Source: Syngnathus acus | Taxonomy: Eukaryota; Chordata; Actinopteri; Syngnathiformes; Syngnathidae | Direction of reading: 5' to 3' | Assembly (NCBI RefSeq): GCF_901709675.1 | Contig: NC_051093.1 | Coordinates: forward strand, 7,493,553 to 7,557,552 | DNA length: 64,000 bases | Shown here: one piece after another, positions 54,068-64,000 of the stretch | Position numbering within the stretch: position 1 is the stretch's first letter | Layout of the letters: every line of letters starts with the position of its first letter | Notes under the pieces: model-generated | Databases searched by the model: none | The model's input: only the letters and a program-made list of their open reading frames with translations | Told to the model about the DNA's origin: nothing | Position numbers and translations under genes: made by a program

Positions 54068-56865
54068 CTAATAAACAGCAGAGTAGTGGGCAGCGTGGGC
54101 CATCAGGTTTCTCTTGATCTGTTTCAAGAGGATAATGGTGCACACCAGGGCAGTGATCTATAATATAGACACAGAAAGTAGAGTGGAAATTAAAGCCAAA
54201 GGGAAAGAAGCAGTCATGGTGAGAGCCAAAAAGTGTGTGATGAAGTTTTGAATTATGGAATTAGGTTTAAAAAAAAAAAAAAAGAATGGGAGTAGACTAA
54301 GTCTGGACCACAGTAGTGTTGGCCAATGTGAGAGGAGGGAAAACGATTGGGTCTTGGTCAGAGTCAAGTTGATACTGGGACAAGTTAGGCAGGGATGGAG
54401 ACGCGTTGGTCAAGATGATGTACTGAGGAGATGGAGAGCTCGACTCATTCAGCTTGGCTTTGAGGATGATGCTGCATATTAGAGCAATGAACTTTGGAAG
54501 GGGCGTGAAATTGTGATTGAAAGAAAAGAAGGGGGGGACAGAATTAGAACTTTCAACGTGACTGAGCTCCATCATGAACTCTCTTCTAGGTTTGTCACAG
54601 TTTTCAAAAGGGGATTTGTTTTCATAACATTAACCTACATGATCTATTGAAATCGTAACATTCATTGAGTATCTTATTTATTTCATCAAGGTTTTATTGA
54701 ATAAAATCTAATTTGGCATTAAGGGGTCGGGATCAACTTTTCCTACTCTCGATCCTGTGTTAATTTATAAAACCCACGCTTTAATTTGATTTATTATTTT
54801 TTTGCTTACCAAAAGAGCTCCTGTTCCAAAGAAGATGGCCATCACCCTTGGTGCACTACTGGTGAAGAAATCAGTGATAGCCCCAGGACATGTCTGGAAA
54901 GCAAACAGCAGAAACTAAAGATCTAGACAAAAAGAATTTGGCCTAACATGATCTCTGAAGTGGGCAACTTACAGACATGGCGATGTTCTCGAAGAAGCCT
55001 TGAGGCTGAGGGCAAGTCTCTTTTACAACCTCCAACAAGGTGATGCCTGTCACACCGCAGCAATGAAGCTACACGATGGCGGAGGAAGAAGTTAAAGCTG
55101 ATTATCATCACTGACAGGTAAAAAAAAAAAAAAAATTAATCAACTTATTTCAGATATTTTCTCGGATCTTTGACGTGTATAGTCGTCACTGGCAGTGAAT
55201 GAGTTCTTTGTGACACCTGTACTTTTAAATTCAAATTGGGGAACTTGTGAAGTCAAGGTACCAAAGTAAGTGTGTTACGAGTAATTCTGAATTACAAACC
55301 GTACAGAAAATAAGCGGAGAATTTGTTCTCACCATCTCATGAACGAAGAGTAATGTGACACCGAGGCCGGCGTCTCCAGTGGCTGCAAACAGAGTGTAGA
55401 TGCTAGTGTAGAATTCCGCAACCCTCATCCCAACCTTCAAATCACAAGGGAAATGTTTGCTTTTTCAAAGTTTGACCGTAATACCCAATTTCTATTGACG
55501 TCTTAGTTTGCTGGTTACCTCTTGCCTCTGGGTGTAAGCAACCACTCCGACACCAACCAATGCAATCGCCAGGATGGACAAGAGAACAGAGGACTGAAAG
55601 AGAAAGTGGAGATTTAATAGTGATTGTCTGTTGAGGATGGCTTACACATGTTATTTTAACCATTTTATTTTTGTGGTTGGAGTTCAGTGGCATAGAATAG
55701 CATCGCGTGATACGAGGGCAGGAACCATCAAACAATCTGAGTGCCGGACGGAGGACGTTCACCCTGAGTTGCTCAGATTACAGTTTTGTTCTTTGCAGAT
55801 AAAACTTGTTCTAACATGTGGTGCTGGGGCTTTTCTTCCACATCCTCTCGAGATGTCACTTGAGTGAGTTTTGTCATACGCATAGGAAAATCATTTTCAG
55901 AAAATCATTTTCAGAAGGTTAAAGCCCCTCAAAAATGTTTGTTATAATTGGCGTTTTGTACGATGTTAGCAACCAACATGACTGTTTTAAGGCACACAAA
56001 TGAATTTGTGGGCCGAGAGGATCTGGTTTCCAAAACAAGGCGGTGTTTCCGACTTTACCATATTAGGTTTCTTTTTAAGAATCTCACCAATTGGAGAGCA
56101 CATTTCTTCTCACTGCAGGCCCCGTAGTCTCCAATCGTAACCAAGATCAGCATGACTGTGCCAAGCAGGATCAGTATTATCACACCTTTAAAAAAATAAA
56201 AAAATAAAAATGTTTATAAAATGAATTCCATTTAATCGAATCAAAACAAGTCGTTTCATTTTAAAATGTCCTTGAGTCGGGACAGGTCTCTAAATATTCT
56301 ATCGGAGAGCCTCGCACCCCTAAAAAGGAGACAGGACAAAAACCAAACTCACCATAAACAAATGTGCTGGAGCCATCTATATCAAATATTGGGCTGGTGT
56401 TGCTACTGAACCTCAGCCACAGGCCCAGGCCCAACAAGACAAAGCCCAAGATCTGCAAAGCAAAAGCAGCATGCTTTTGAATTAGTGCTGTCATCCATTC
56501 TCTTTGATACATATATCTGCATTTACTTTTACTAAATTTGTGCGAGTACCTTCGTTTCCTGTTTAACACTGTTCAAATTGAGGAACATGCACTTGTTAAC
56601 TTTCTTGCGTGCTATTATGTCTCTTAGTGTGGGGGGGGGGGCTTGATAACTGCATGAGTTGCTTTTTTAGAGAAACGAAACTAAGCAGTGGCGCCGACTC
56701 AGTTGATCAGCCTTTGGAAACTTTCTTTTACACTCCCATTTTTCCCAGGCCAGATTACTTATCCAGCGATGAATCATCATGTTCATAGTCCAAACTTACC
56801 GCAAAAATAACGTTGAAGAGGATGAGGATATATTTGCAAACAAGGCCACATCCGTCCAAAGCCAT
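54068..56865 (-). CDS. cd9: CD9-type tetraspanin, copy 1
   Basis: Four-pass tetraspanin organising membrane microdomains; mammalian CD9 on the egg is needed for sperm fusion. Minus-strand exons: 56800-56865, 56353-56452, 56088-56185, 55519-55593, 55333-55434, 54973-55068, 54810-54893, 54068-54157; 711 nt, 236 aa, consistent phases and the usual eight coding exons. Visible: N-terminal MALDGCGLVCKYILILFNVI; TM1 with LGLGLWLRF; small loop; TM2; the intracellular GDYGACSEKKC; TM3; the large extracellular loop with HCCG, TCP and a second TCPGAI cysteine; TM4 (VMAIFFGTGALLITALVCTI); and tail HAAHYSAVY. The CCG motif and cysteine layout fit the four-cysteine CD9/CD81 group. A 5'UTR exon lies upstream at 57078. 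It is tail-to-tail with the ZP-like gene. Confidence 0.88.
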
Positions 56866-57077
56866 GCTTAATTCACAATGTGGAAAGTCTGTAGAGTAAG
56901 CCACAGTTATTGGCAGTTTTTAAAACATGTACGCATGCTTACAACGCGTGGGAAAAAAACACATGGCATACGCAAACGCAATGTTAAAAACACGTATACG
57001 CACCAAATAGGTAAACTTTCAATATTTATCGCACATCATCTGATAATTATAGTATCAATCGTGCGTCTTTCACGTAC

Positions 57078-57260
57078 CTGTGTAAGTAGGATGGCGTACA
57101 ACTGCAACGCTCGTCTCGGAATTAAAATTGGACTGACGAACGATGAAAAAGAATTCCACCTTTAAGAATGTGATCAATGATGTGATTGGCTGAGCGACTG
57201 TGACTGACACACAGCATAACCAATAGATTGAGCGGTGGATGTGCAAGGGGAGGGGTCACC
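57078..57260 (-). promoter_or_regulatory. 5'UTR exon and promoter region of CD9-like copy 1
   Basis: Minus-strand donor ACACAG|GTACGTG marks the exon end at 57078; a coding-exon acceptor (CTCTACAG) lies before the ATG. Two CCAAT boxes in opposite orientation (ATTGG at about 57186 and CCAAT at about 57220) and a GGGGAGGGG box suggest a promoter without a TATA box. Confidence 0.45.
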
Positions 57261-57597
57261 GGCAGAAACGAAAGTGATGTTCGATTTCAATTTGGAAAAA
57301 AGATGTTGGAACTGCTGCCAATTTTATTTTTATTTTTTTTACAGAATGTACGCAGTTTTCTGGAACGACTTTCAGGACTGGTTGTCACCCAGAATGGTTA
57401 ATTCAGTTCCTTTTAATAAGGAAGATAGTGTCTTTGGATTCATCTAAAAACTGTACTGTATGTGAACTGCTGTTAAAACAAACCAAAAAAATATTGTTAA
57501 TAAATACTTCATCCAGAGCTCCAAATGGAGAAAAACAAACCCTCTTTCTCTCACCCATATTAAATTTCTGCCTTAAAAATGTCTACATTTCATTTCA
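57261..57597. other. Spacer between the two duplication units
   Basis: Lies between the CD9-like copy 1 promoter and the breakpoint at 57598. No coding exon; the 70-codon frame at 57235-57447 has no recognisable features and does not join the ZP-like frame. Confidence 0.6.
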
Positions 57598-59471
57598 CTT
57601 CGCCTCTCCCATCTGCCACCTCAATGTGGCTACTCTGTGGAGACCACGTGGACAGAGCTCAGCTTGATAGTGCAATACAATGCCTGTCATGTCACACAGC
57701 AGGTGATAGATTTTTTTACATCTGTATTATTATTTTTTTTATCCATCTTCAATGCCCTGACAAAAATAATAAATGATATGCATTTGACTAGGGGGGCAGT
57801 TATGTGTTGCCTCTGCAATGGAGGGGGACTCCGGTCAAGATGTCATGTCCTCTCTCTGCCGTCAAGCCTCCCAACATGAGCCCTTCATCGGTCTGTTGTT
57901 CCCCTCGTGGGATGAATGTCAATCTTCCCGCCGCACAAGATGTAATGGTCAACGGTAAGTCAGTAAGCAACGTAAATGTAATATTTGACTTGTCTATATA
58001 TTTCTCGGTTTAATCGTTCTGCAGTTCGTGGAGAATGGACCCCGGTGTTATTGCTGGCTCAGCAGTGTGGTTACACTTTGGACAGACGAGATACAGAAAT
58101 ATTAATAGCTGCTCCGTTCATAACATGCGGTATCACGGTAGAGGTGATCCTATATTTTTCTGTTTTGATAATTCTACAATGATAAAAAATGAATGTCTGA
58201 TATTTGATAGTCATCTAAATTCTTTTTTTTTTTATCCTCAGGATGGAAAACACACACTTCATCTTCAGATTGACGAGGGTACATTTATCTTGACCTGCCC
58301 TATCTTTCCTGAAGAGACTGGAAAGTCTCTCGGATGGGCTCCACCTTTTTACCTGGCACCTCCTTACTACCCTCACCCAACTTATCGGCACAGGATTCCC
58401 GGCCCTACCCCTCCAGCGACATCTCCTGCTGTCAAATCGTCACCTCCTGAACCCATCACTACTCCAACCTCATCTGGATCAACAGATGCCGAAATTTCAC
58501 ATTTGCAAGGAGTGTCCAAACAGCCTGTTACTGCTGGCTCACCGGTTCAAGATGCCACTTCCCAACCTCCAAGCAACCATCACCCCAAAATCCCTCAATC
58601 TAACCCCACTGAAGATTCTGATCCGAGCCTGTCGCTCAAATACTCCAACATATTTGCAGAGTTTTTCCGCCAAAATCAACAATCTGAAGCGGCATCATCT
58701 CAATCCCTACAATATAATCCATATTACTATTATTCCCCTTTTCCATATATTCCAGCCCTGGACTCGGATCCCTCTTTTGGGGAGCCAGATAAAAATGGGA
58801 AATTTGATGACCTTCTAGAATCAGACAGTCCTCCCATGGCATCTTATTTTGTGGAATCTTCCTTTCCTGCCCCTCATGTATTCCCCTCCTACCCTTATGA
58901 CTACTATCAAACGTATCCTGTGGCTCCGCCCCCTAACAAACCTGTTGACCCACTTTCTCAGCACCCACCTAAACGTTCTGAATTCCAACAAACAAAGATG
59001 GATGATGTTCAAGAGGTCAATGCTCATCCTAACCATCTCGGTTTTTTGGGTCAGCTAGTACATCCATATGACGTTTTGGAGCGTGGTGACTATGAAGAGG
59101 ACAAGCTTGATGAAATAATCGGTAAGACAGTATTTCCTGTGGCTGTGTCTTGTCGAGAGAGAAATGAACCAGTGTCCAGCATATTTTGGTAAACTATAGA
59201 AGTTTCACCAGATCTCCACTAGATGGCGGAATACTCTTGTCTCTTCAAGTGCCTTAAATGTGAATTTGTACTAGCGGTTTCCTCTGATATTTTTATTTAT
59301 TGTCTGACTTTAATTAAATGTGTCTTTATAGACTCTGGATTAGGACCTCAATTTTTCCTTTTGAAACCTAACTCTTTGGAGCTCCCAACCTCAGAGGTCA
59401 ATGTGTCCTGCTCACTGCAGATGATGATGACCTCTGACCCTGACATTTACATGGTGGTCCCGGACGACTGA
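57598..59471 (+). pseudogene. ZP-N-like gene, copy 2, missing its 5' exons
   Basis: Matches exons 3-7 of copy 1: 57598-57702 (partial), 57792-57954, 58025-58143, 58242-59121, 59332-59471. Exons 1 and 2 (signal peptide and linker) and the acceptor of exon 3 are absent. In the correct frame an upstream TAA at 57574-57576 precedes the junction with no ATG between; the ATG at 57579 is in another frame. The remaining exons keep open frames and splice sites. The largest exon has three in-frame indels (net -15 nt) against copy 1. Silent and replacement differences there are roughly 10 and 14 by eye, as expected with weak constraint. It could still be expressed from a new upstream exon, for example off the divergent CD9-like promoter, but as seen it lacks a start. 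Confidence 0.7.
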
Positions 59472-59667
59472 TGCAAGAAACCACGTAAGGCCGACATAAG
59501 ACATTTTAACGTTTCATAGTACACTCAAATATAAACTTCTGTCATATGGAGTAGTTCTTGTGACGTACTTTTCATTAATGTCGATTTAACGGAAACATTC
59601 ATCTTTTCTTTGTATACGACGTTGCTCTGCCAGCGAAAGTTCACAGCTGCTTCTTTCTTCTTACAGC

Positions 59668-59713
59668 AATAAAGATGCAAAAGGTATTCCCATTGTATTA
59701 CAAACTGTTTATT
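59668..59713. terminator. Facing poly(A) signals, unit 2
   Basis: Plus AATAAA 59668-59673 (ZP-like copy 2) and minus AATAAA 59713-59708 (CD9-like copy 2), preserving the arrangement of unit 1. Confidence 0.6.
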
Positions 59714-60257
59714 TTTTTTAAGATAAACATGGTCTCTACAATATAGTGCACAAAAGCGCTCATCTAAGGCACTGAACAGCAGCGAGTCTTTTGGGTCCCC
59801 AAAAGAAGAAAATGTAACCGAAATGTCGCTAGCAAGGTCTGTAAAATTTGACCTTCAACAAAATCCAACAATTTTAGTTTGTACCTAAAAAGGTACACAA
59901 ATAACATAACTTTACTAACTACTATAAAAGACTTAGCAAATTTGACAGAAAAATATTCAGTGTGACACAATTATTAAAGTTACATACTTGTATATAAACT
60001 AAAATTTCAACAACATTCAATTACAGTAAGTTTCTTTTCAAATTAAATTTGACATTTTCCATAGTGTTTAAATGGTTAAACATAGTTTCAACTGTTAGCT
60101 TCCCCGTGTTACCCGAAATGTAAATCCCATATTAACGCGACAAATGATTATTCAAAGCGAACGCTTGCATATAATAATATTGAATCCCATATAAGAGCAC
60201 ACGTGGCGTTGACATTTTGAAATTAGCTTAGAAATGAAAGAGGAATCCCACCACCTA

Positions 60258-63200
60258 CTAAACAGCACAGTAGTGGGCAGCGTAGGCCATCAGGTTTCTC
60301 TTGCTCCGTTTCAAGCGGATAATGGTGCACACCAGGGCAGTGATCTATCATAGACACAGAAAGTAGAGGGGAAATTAAAGCCAAAGGGAAAGAAGCAGTC
60401 ATGGTGAGAGCCAAAAAGTGTGTGATGAAGTTTTGAATTATGGAATTAGGTTTAAAAAAATAAAAAATAAAATGGGAGTAGACTAAGTCTGGACCACAGT
60501 AGCGTTGGCCAATGTGAGAGGAGGGAAAACGATTGGGTCTTGGTCAGAGTCAAGTTGGGACAAGTTAGGCAGGGATGGAGACGCGTTGGTCAAGATGATG
60601 TACTGAGGAGATGGAGAGCTCGACTCATTCAGCTTGGCTTTGAGGATGATGCTGCATATTAGCGCAATGAACTTTGGAAGGGGCGTGAAATTGTGATTGA
60701 AAGAAAAGAAGGGGGGACAGAATTAGAACTTTCAACGTGACTGAGCTCCATCATGAATTCTCTTCTAGGTTTGTCACAGTTTTCAAAAGGGGATTTGTTT
60801 TCATAACATTAACCTACATGATTTATTGAAATCGTAACATTCATTGAGTATCTTATTTATTTCATCAAGGTTTTATTGAATAAAATCTAATTTGGCATTA
60901 AGGGGTCGGGGATCAACTTTTCCTACTCTCGATCCTGTGTTAATTTATAAAACCCACGCTTTAATTTGATTTATTATTTTTTTGCTTACCAAAAGAGCTC
61001 CTGTTCCAAAGAAGATGGCCATCACCCTTGGTGCACTACTGGTGAAGAAATCAGTGATAGCCCCAGGACATGTCTGGAAAGCAAACAGCAGAAACTAAAG
61101 ATCTAGACAAAAAGAATTTGGCCTAACATGATCTCTGAAGTGGGCAACTTACAGACATGGCGATGTTCTCGAAGAAGCCTCGAGGCCGAGGGCAAGTCTC
61201 TTTTACAAGCTCCAACAAGGTGATGCCTGTCACACCGCAGCAATGAAGCTACACGATGGCGGAGGAAGAAGTTAAAGCTGATTATCATCATTGACAGGTA
61301 AAAAAAACAAAAAAATTAATCAACTTATTTCAGATATTTTCTCGGATCTTTGACGTGTATAGTCGTCACTGGCAGTGAATGAGTTCTTTGTGACACCTGT
61401 ACTTATAAATTCAAATTGGGGAACTTGTGAAGTCAAGGTACCAAAGTAAGTGTGTTACGAATAATTCAGAATTACAAACCGTACAGAAAATAAGCGGAGA
61501 ATTCGTTCTCACCATCTCATGAACGAAGAGTAATGTGACACCGAGGCCGGCGTCTCCAGTGGCTGCGAACAGAGTGTAGATGATAATGTAGAACCCCGCA
61601 ACCCACATCCCAACCTTCAAATCACAAGGGAAATGTTTGCTTTTTCAAAGTTTGACCGTAATACCCAATTTCTATTGACGTCTTAGTTTGCTGGTTACCT
61701 TTTGCCTCTGGGCGTAAGCAACCACTCCGACACCAACCAATGCAATCGCCAGGATGGACAAGAGAACAGAGGACTGAAAGAGAAAGTGGAGATTTCAAAG
61801 TCAAAGTCTGCTTTATTGTCAATCTCTTCACATGCCAAGACATACAAAGAAACCGAAATTTCGTTTCCTCTATCCCACGGTGACGAGACATAGTACACGA
61901 TAGACATACAAGTAAACGACATAAAATAAAAACAAGAAGGCACAAACAATAAATAATAAGAGTGATTGAATAAATAATAAATAAACAAATAACACAATAA
62001 ATAAGAGCAAAACGGAGCAAGTGTGCATACAGCAGACAGTAAGCATAGCGCAAAAGTACAGGACGCTACGCAGAAAGGGGGAGAGAGTTCAGGATCCTAA
62101 CAGCCTGGAGTATGAAGCTGTTGGTGAGTCTGGTGGTGCGGGAGCGCAGGCTCCTGTACCTCTTCCCAGAGGGCAGAAGATCGAACAAAGAGTGAGCGGG
62201 GTGACTCACATCACTCACAATCGTGGTCGCCTTGCGGGTGAGATGGGAGGTGTAAATGTCCTTCAAGGAGGGGAGTGAAGCACCAATAATCTTACCAGCC
62301 GTGTTCACTATGCGCTGCAGGGCCTTCATGTTGTAGTCAGTGCAGCTACCACCCCAAACAGCAATACAGCTGGAGAGGACGCTCTCAATGGTGCCACGGT
62401 AAAACGTAGTCATGACGGCCGGAGGAGCGCTCGCTCGCCTGAGTTTCCGCAGGAAGTACAGGCGGCGCTGGGCCTTCTTCGCCAATTTAATAGTGATTGT
62501 CTGTTGAGGATGGCTTACACATTATTTGAACCATTTCATTTTTGTAGTTGGAGTTCAGTGGCATAGAATAGCATCGCGTGATACGAGGGCAGGAACCATC
62601 AAACAATCTGAGTGCCAGACGGAGGACGTTCACCCTGAGTTGCTCAGATTACAGTTTTGTTCTTTGCAGATAAAAGACAAACAGGGATCAAGGTAACTTG
62701 TTCTAACATGTGGTGCTGGGGCTTTTCTTCCACATCCTCTCGAGATGTCACTTGAGTGAGTTTTGTCATACGCATAGGAAAATCATTTTCAGAAGGTTAA
62801 AGCCCCTCAAAAATGTTTGTTATAATTGGCGTTTTGTACGATGTTAGCAACCAACATGACTGTTTTAAGGCACACAAATGAATTTGTGGGCCGAGAGGAT
62901 CTGGTTTCCAAAACAAGGCGGTGTTTCCGACTTTACCATATTAGGTTTCTTTTTAAGAATCTCACCAATTGGAGAGCACATTTCTTCCCACTGCAGGGCC
63001 CGTAGTCTCCAATCGTCACCAAGAGCAGCATGACTGTGCCAAGCAGGATCAGTATTATCACAGCTTTAAAAAAAAAAAAAAAAAAAAAAAATGTTTATGA
63101 AATGAATTCCATTTAATCGAATCAAAACAAGTCGTTTCATTTTAAAATGTCCTTGAGTCGGGACAGGTCTATTATATAATTATATAATATTTTATCGGAG

Positions 63201-63669
63201 AGCCTCGCACCCCTAAAAAGGAGACAGGACAAAAACCAAACTCACCATAAACAAATGTGCTGGAGCCATCTATATAAAATATTGGTCTGGTGATGTTACT
63301 GAACCTCAGCCACAGGCCCAGGCCCAACAAGACAAAGCCCAAGATCTGCAAAGCAAAAGCAGCATGCTTTTGAATGAGTGCTTTCATCCATTGTCTTTGA
63401 TACATATATCTGCATTTACTTTGACTAAATTTGTGCGAGTACCTTCGTCTCCTGTTTAACACTGTTCAAATTGAGGAACATGCACTTGTTAACTTTCTTC
63501 CGTGCAATTATGTCTCTTAGTGGGATGGGATTTCTTGTACACCCATTTTTCCCAGGCCAGATTACTTATCCAGCGATGAATCATGTTCATAGTCCAAACT
63601 TACCGCAAAAATAACGTTGAAGAGGATGAGGATATATTTGCAAACAAAGCCACATCCGTCCAAAGCCAT
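60258..63669 (-). CDS. cd9: CD9-type tetraspanin, copy 2
   Basis: Second, intact copy. Minus-strand exons: 63604-63669, 63246-63345, 62966-63063, 61699-61773, 61513-61614, 61153-61248, 60990-61073, 60258-60344; 708 nt, 235 aa. The stop comes one codon earlier than in copy 1 (TAT to TAG). All splice sites are kept. The intron between exons 3 and 4 (62965 down to 61774) holds the LINE insertion. Against copy 1 I count 1, 4, 4, 2, 4, 3, 0 and 5 amino-acid replacements in exons 1-8 and only two silent changes. Changes hit the small loop (SSNTSPIFD to SNITRPIFY), the intracellular loop (GACSEKK to GPCSGKK), the large loop and the C-terminal tail, while cysteines of the CCG motif and the second loop pair are kept. 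Confidence 0.87.
61796..62484 (-). mobile_element. 5'-truncated CR1/L2-like LINE fragment
   Basis: Present in unit 2 and absent at the matching site of unit 1, flanked by a 4-bp ATTT duplication (61792-61795 and 62485-62488). Minus-strand open frame 62482-62066 has the typical C-terminus of fish non-LTR reverse transcriptase ORFs (AQRRLYFLRKLRRA, MTTFYRGTIESVLSS, WGGSC, RSRTTRLTNSF). The 3' end is a short ACAATAAAG-containing tail finishing in repeated GACTTT rather than poly(A). It is intronic to CD9-like copy 2 and in the same orientation. The clade is inferred from tail type and protein resemblance. Confidence 0.85.
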
Positions 63670-63844
63670 GCTTAATTCACAATGTGGAAAGTCTGTAGAG
63701 TAAGCCACAGTTATTGGCATTTTTTAAAATATGTACTGCATGCTTACAACACAAAAACAAGTATACGCACCAAATAGGCAAACTTTCAATATTTATCGCG
63801 CATCATCTGATAATTATAATATCATTCGTGCGTCTTTCATGTAC

Positions 63845-64000
63845 CTGTGTAAGTAGGATGGCGTACAACTGCAACGCTCGTCTCGGAATTAAAATTCGAC
63901 TGACAAACGATGAAAAAAAATTCCACCTTTAATTAAGAATGTGATCAATGATGTGATTGGCTGAGCGACTGTGACTGACACACAGCATAACCAATAGATT
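63845..64000 (-). promoter_or_regulatory. 5'UTR exon and promoter start of CD9-like copy 2
   Basis: Same donor as in copy 1 (ACACAG|GTACATG, exon end 63845) and the same opposed CCAAT boxes near 63957 and 63992. The region is cut by the window end. Confidence 0.4.

Larger units (their letters stand above)
51400..57597. repeat. Segmental duplication, unit 1
   Basis: About 6.2 kb almost identical to the stretch starting at 57598. The left edge is inside exon 3 of the ZP-like gene (both copies join at CTTCGCCTCTCCC). Visible homology runs to at least 57230. The remaining 57231-57597 should match sequence just past the window end if this is a simple tandem duplication. Confidence 0.9.
57598..64000. 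repeat. Segmental duplication, unit 2 (runs off the window)
   Basis: Second copy in the same orientation, with scattered substitutions, small indels and a 689-bp LINE insertion at 61796-62484. It carries the truncated ZP-like copy and an intact CD9-like copy. The right edge is not seen. Confidence 0.9.

Noticed and set aside
57579-57776. ATG at 57579 as a new start for ZP-like copy 2
   Set aside because: It is out of frame with the conserved exon-3 frame and ends without joining it.
58035-59192. A 385-codon open frame in ZP-like copy 2
   Set aside because: It starts in the wrong frame of exon 5 and reads through the intron 58144-58241 into exon 6 by chance; the splice sites are conserved with copy 1.

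Overview
The window is vertebrate, ray-finned fish DNA. Genes are split by short introns with GT/AG junctions, proteins align with vertebrate families (NMDA receptor GluN2B, TCF20, GSG1, PMP22/EMP, CD9), intergenic DNA is A/T-rich with many CA and TG microsatellites, and a CR1/L2-like LINE fragment is present. Compact introns suggest a percomorph teleost, but the species cannot be named from the sequence. All homology statements come from memory of the families; no search was run.

Layout. 1-13822 (+): last nine coding exons of grin2b (second half of the ligand-binding domain region, pore, membrane segments and the whole cytoplasmic tail), followed by a probable long 3'UTR. 19877-21686 (-): a small gene of four inferred exons (123 aa) that I do not recognise, with an X-box and CCAAT box just upstream. 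24300-35135 (+): tcf20, with a CpG-rich promoter/first exon, a second 5'UTR exon, one giant coding exon and three small exons encoding the rest of the C-terminal zinc-finger module. 38041-40870 (+): a gsg1-type claudin-like gene. 42099-45100 (-): a PMP22/EMP-family tetraspan gene, tail-to-tail with gsg1. 45100-50440: about 5 kb with no gene I can support.

50440-64000 is the accessory part: a tandem segmental duplication of about 6.2 kb. Each unit carries a secreted protein with two ZP-N-like cysteine modules and a Pro/Tyr-rich tail (+), facing a CD9-type tetraspanin (-). Unit 1 has complete genes. In unit 2 the ZP-like gene lacks its first exons because the breakpoint lies inside exon 3, the tetraspanin is intact, and a 5'-truncated LINE sits in one tetraspanin intron. 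By eye the two tetraspanin copies differ by about 23 amino-acid replacements and only 2 silent changes, while introns differ less than exons. This looks like rapid protein divergence after duplication.

Context. grin2b, gsg1 and an EMP gene are also neighbours on human 12p13, so that part is an old linkage block; tcf20 and the small gene lie inside it here. The ZP-like gene has a TATA-like box and CAGGTG E-boxes, and CD9 is an egg-surface protein in mammals, so an egg-expressed gene pair is a reasonable but unproven reading.
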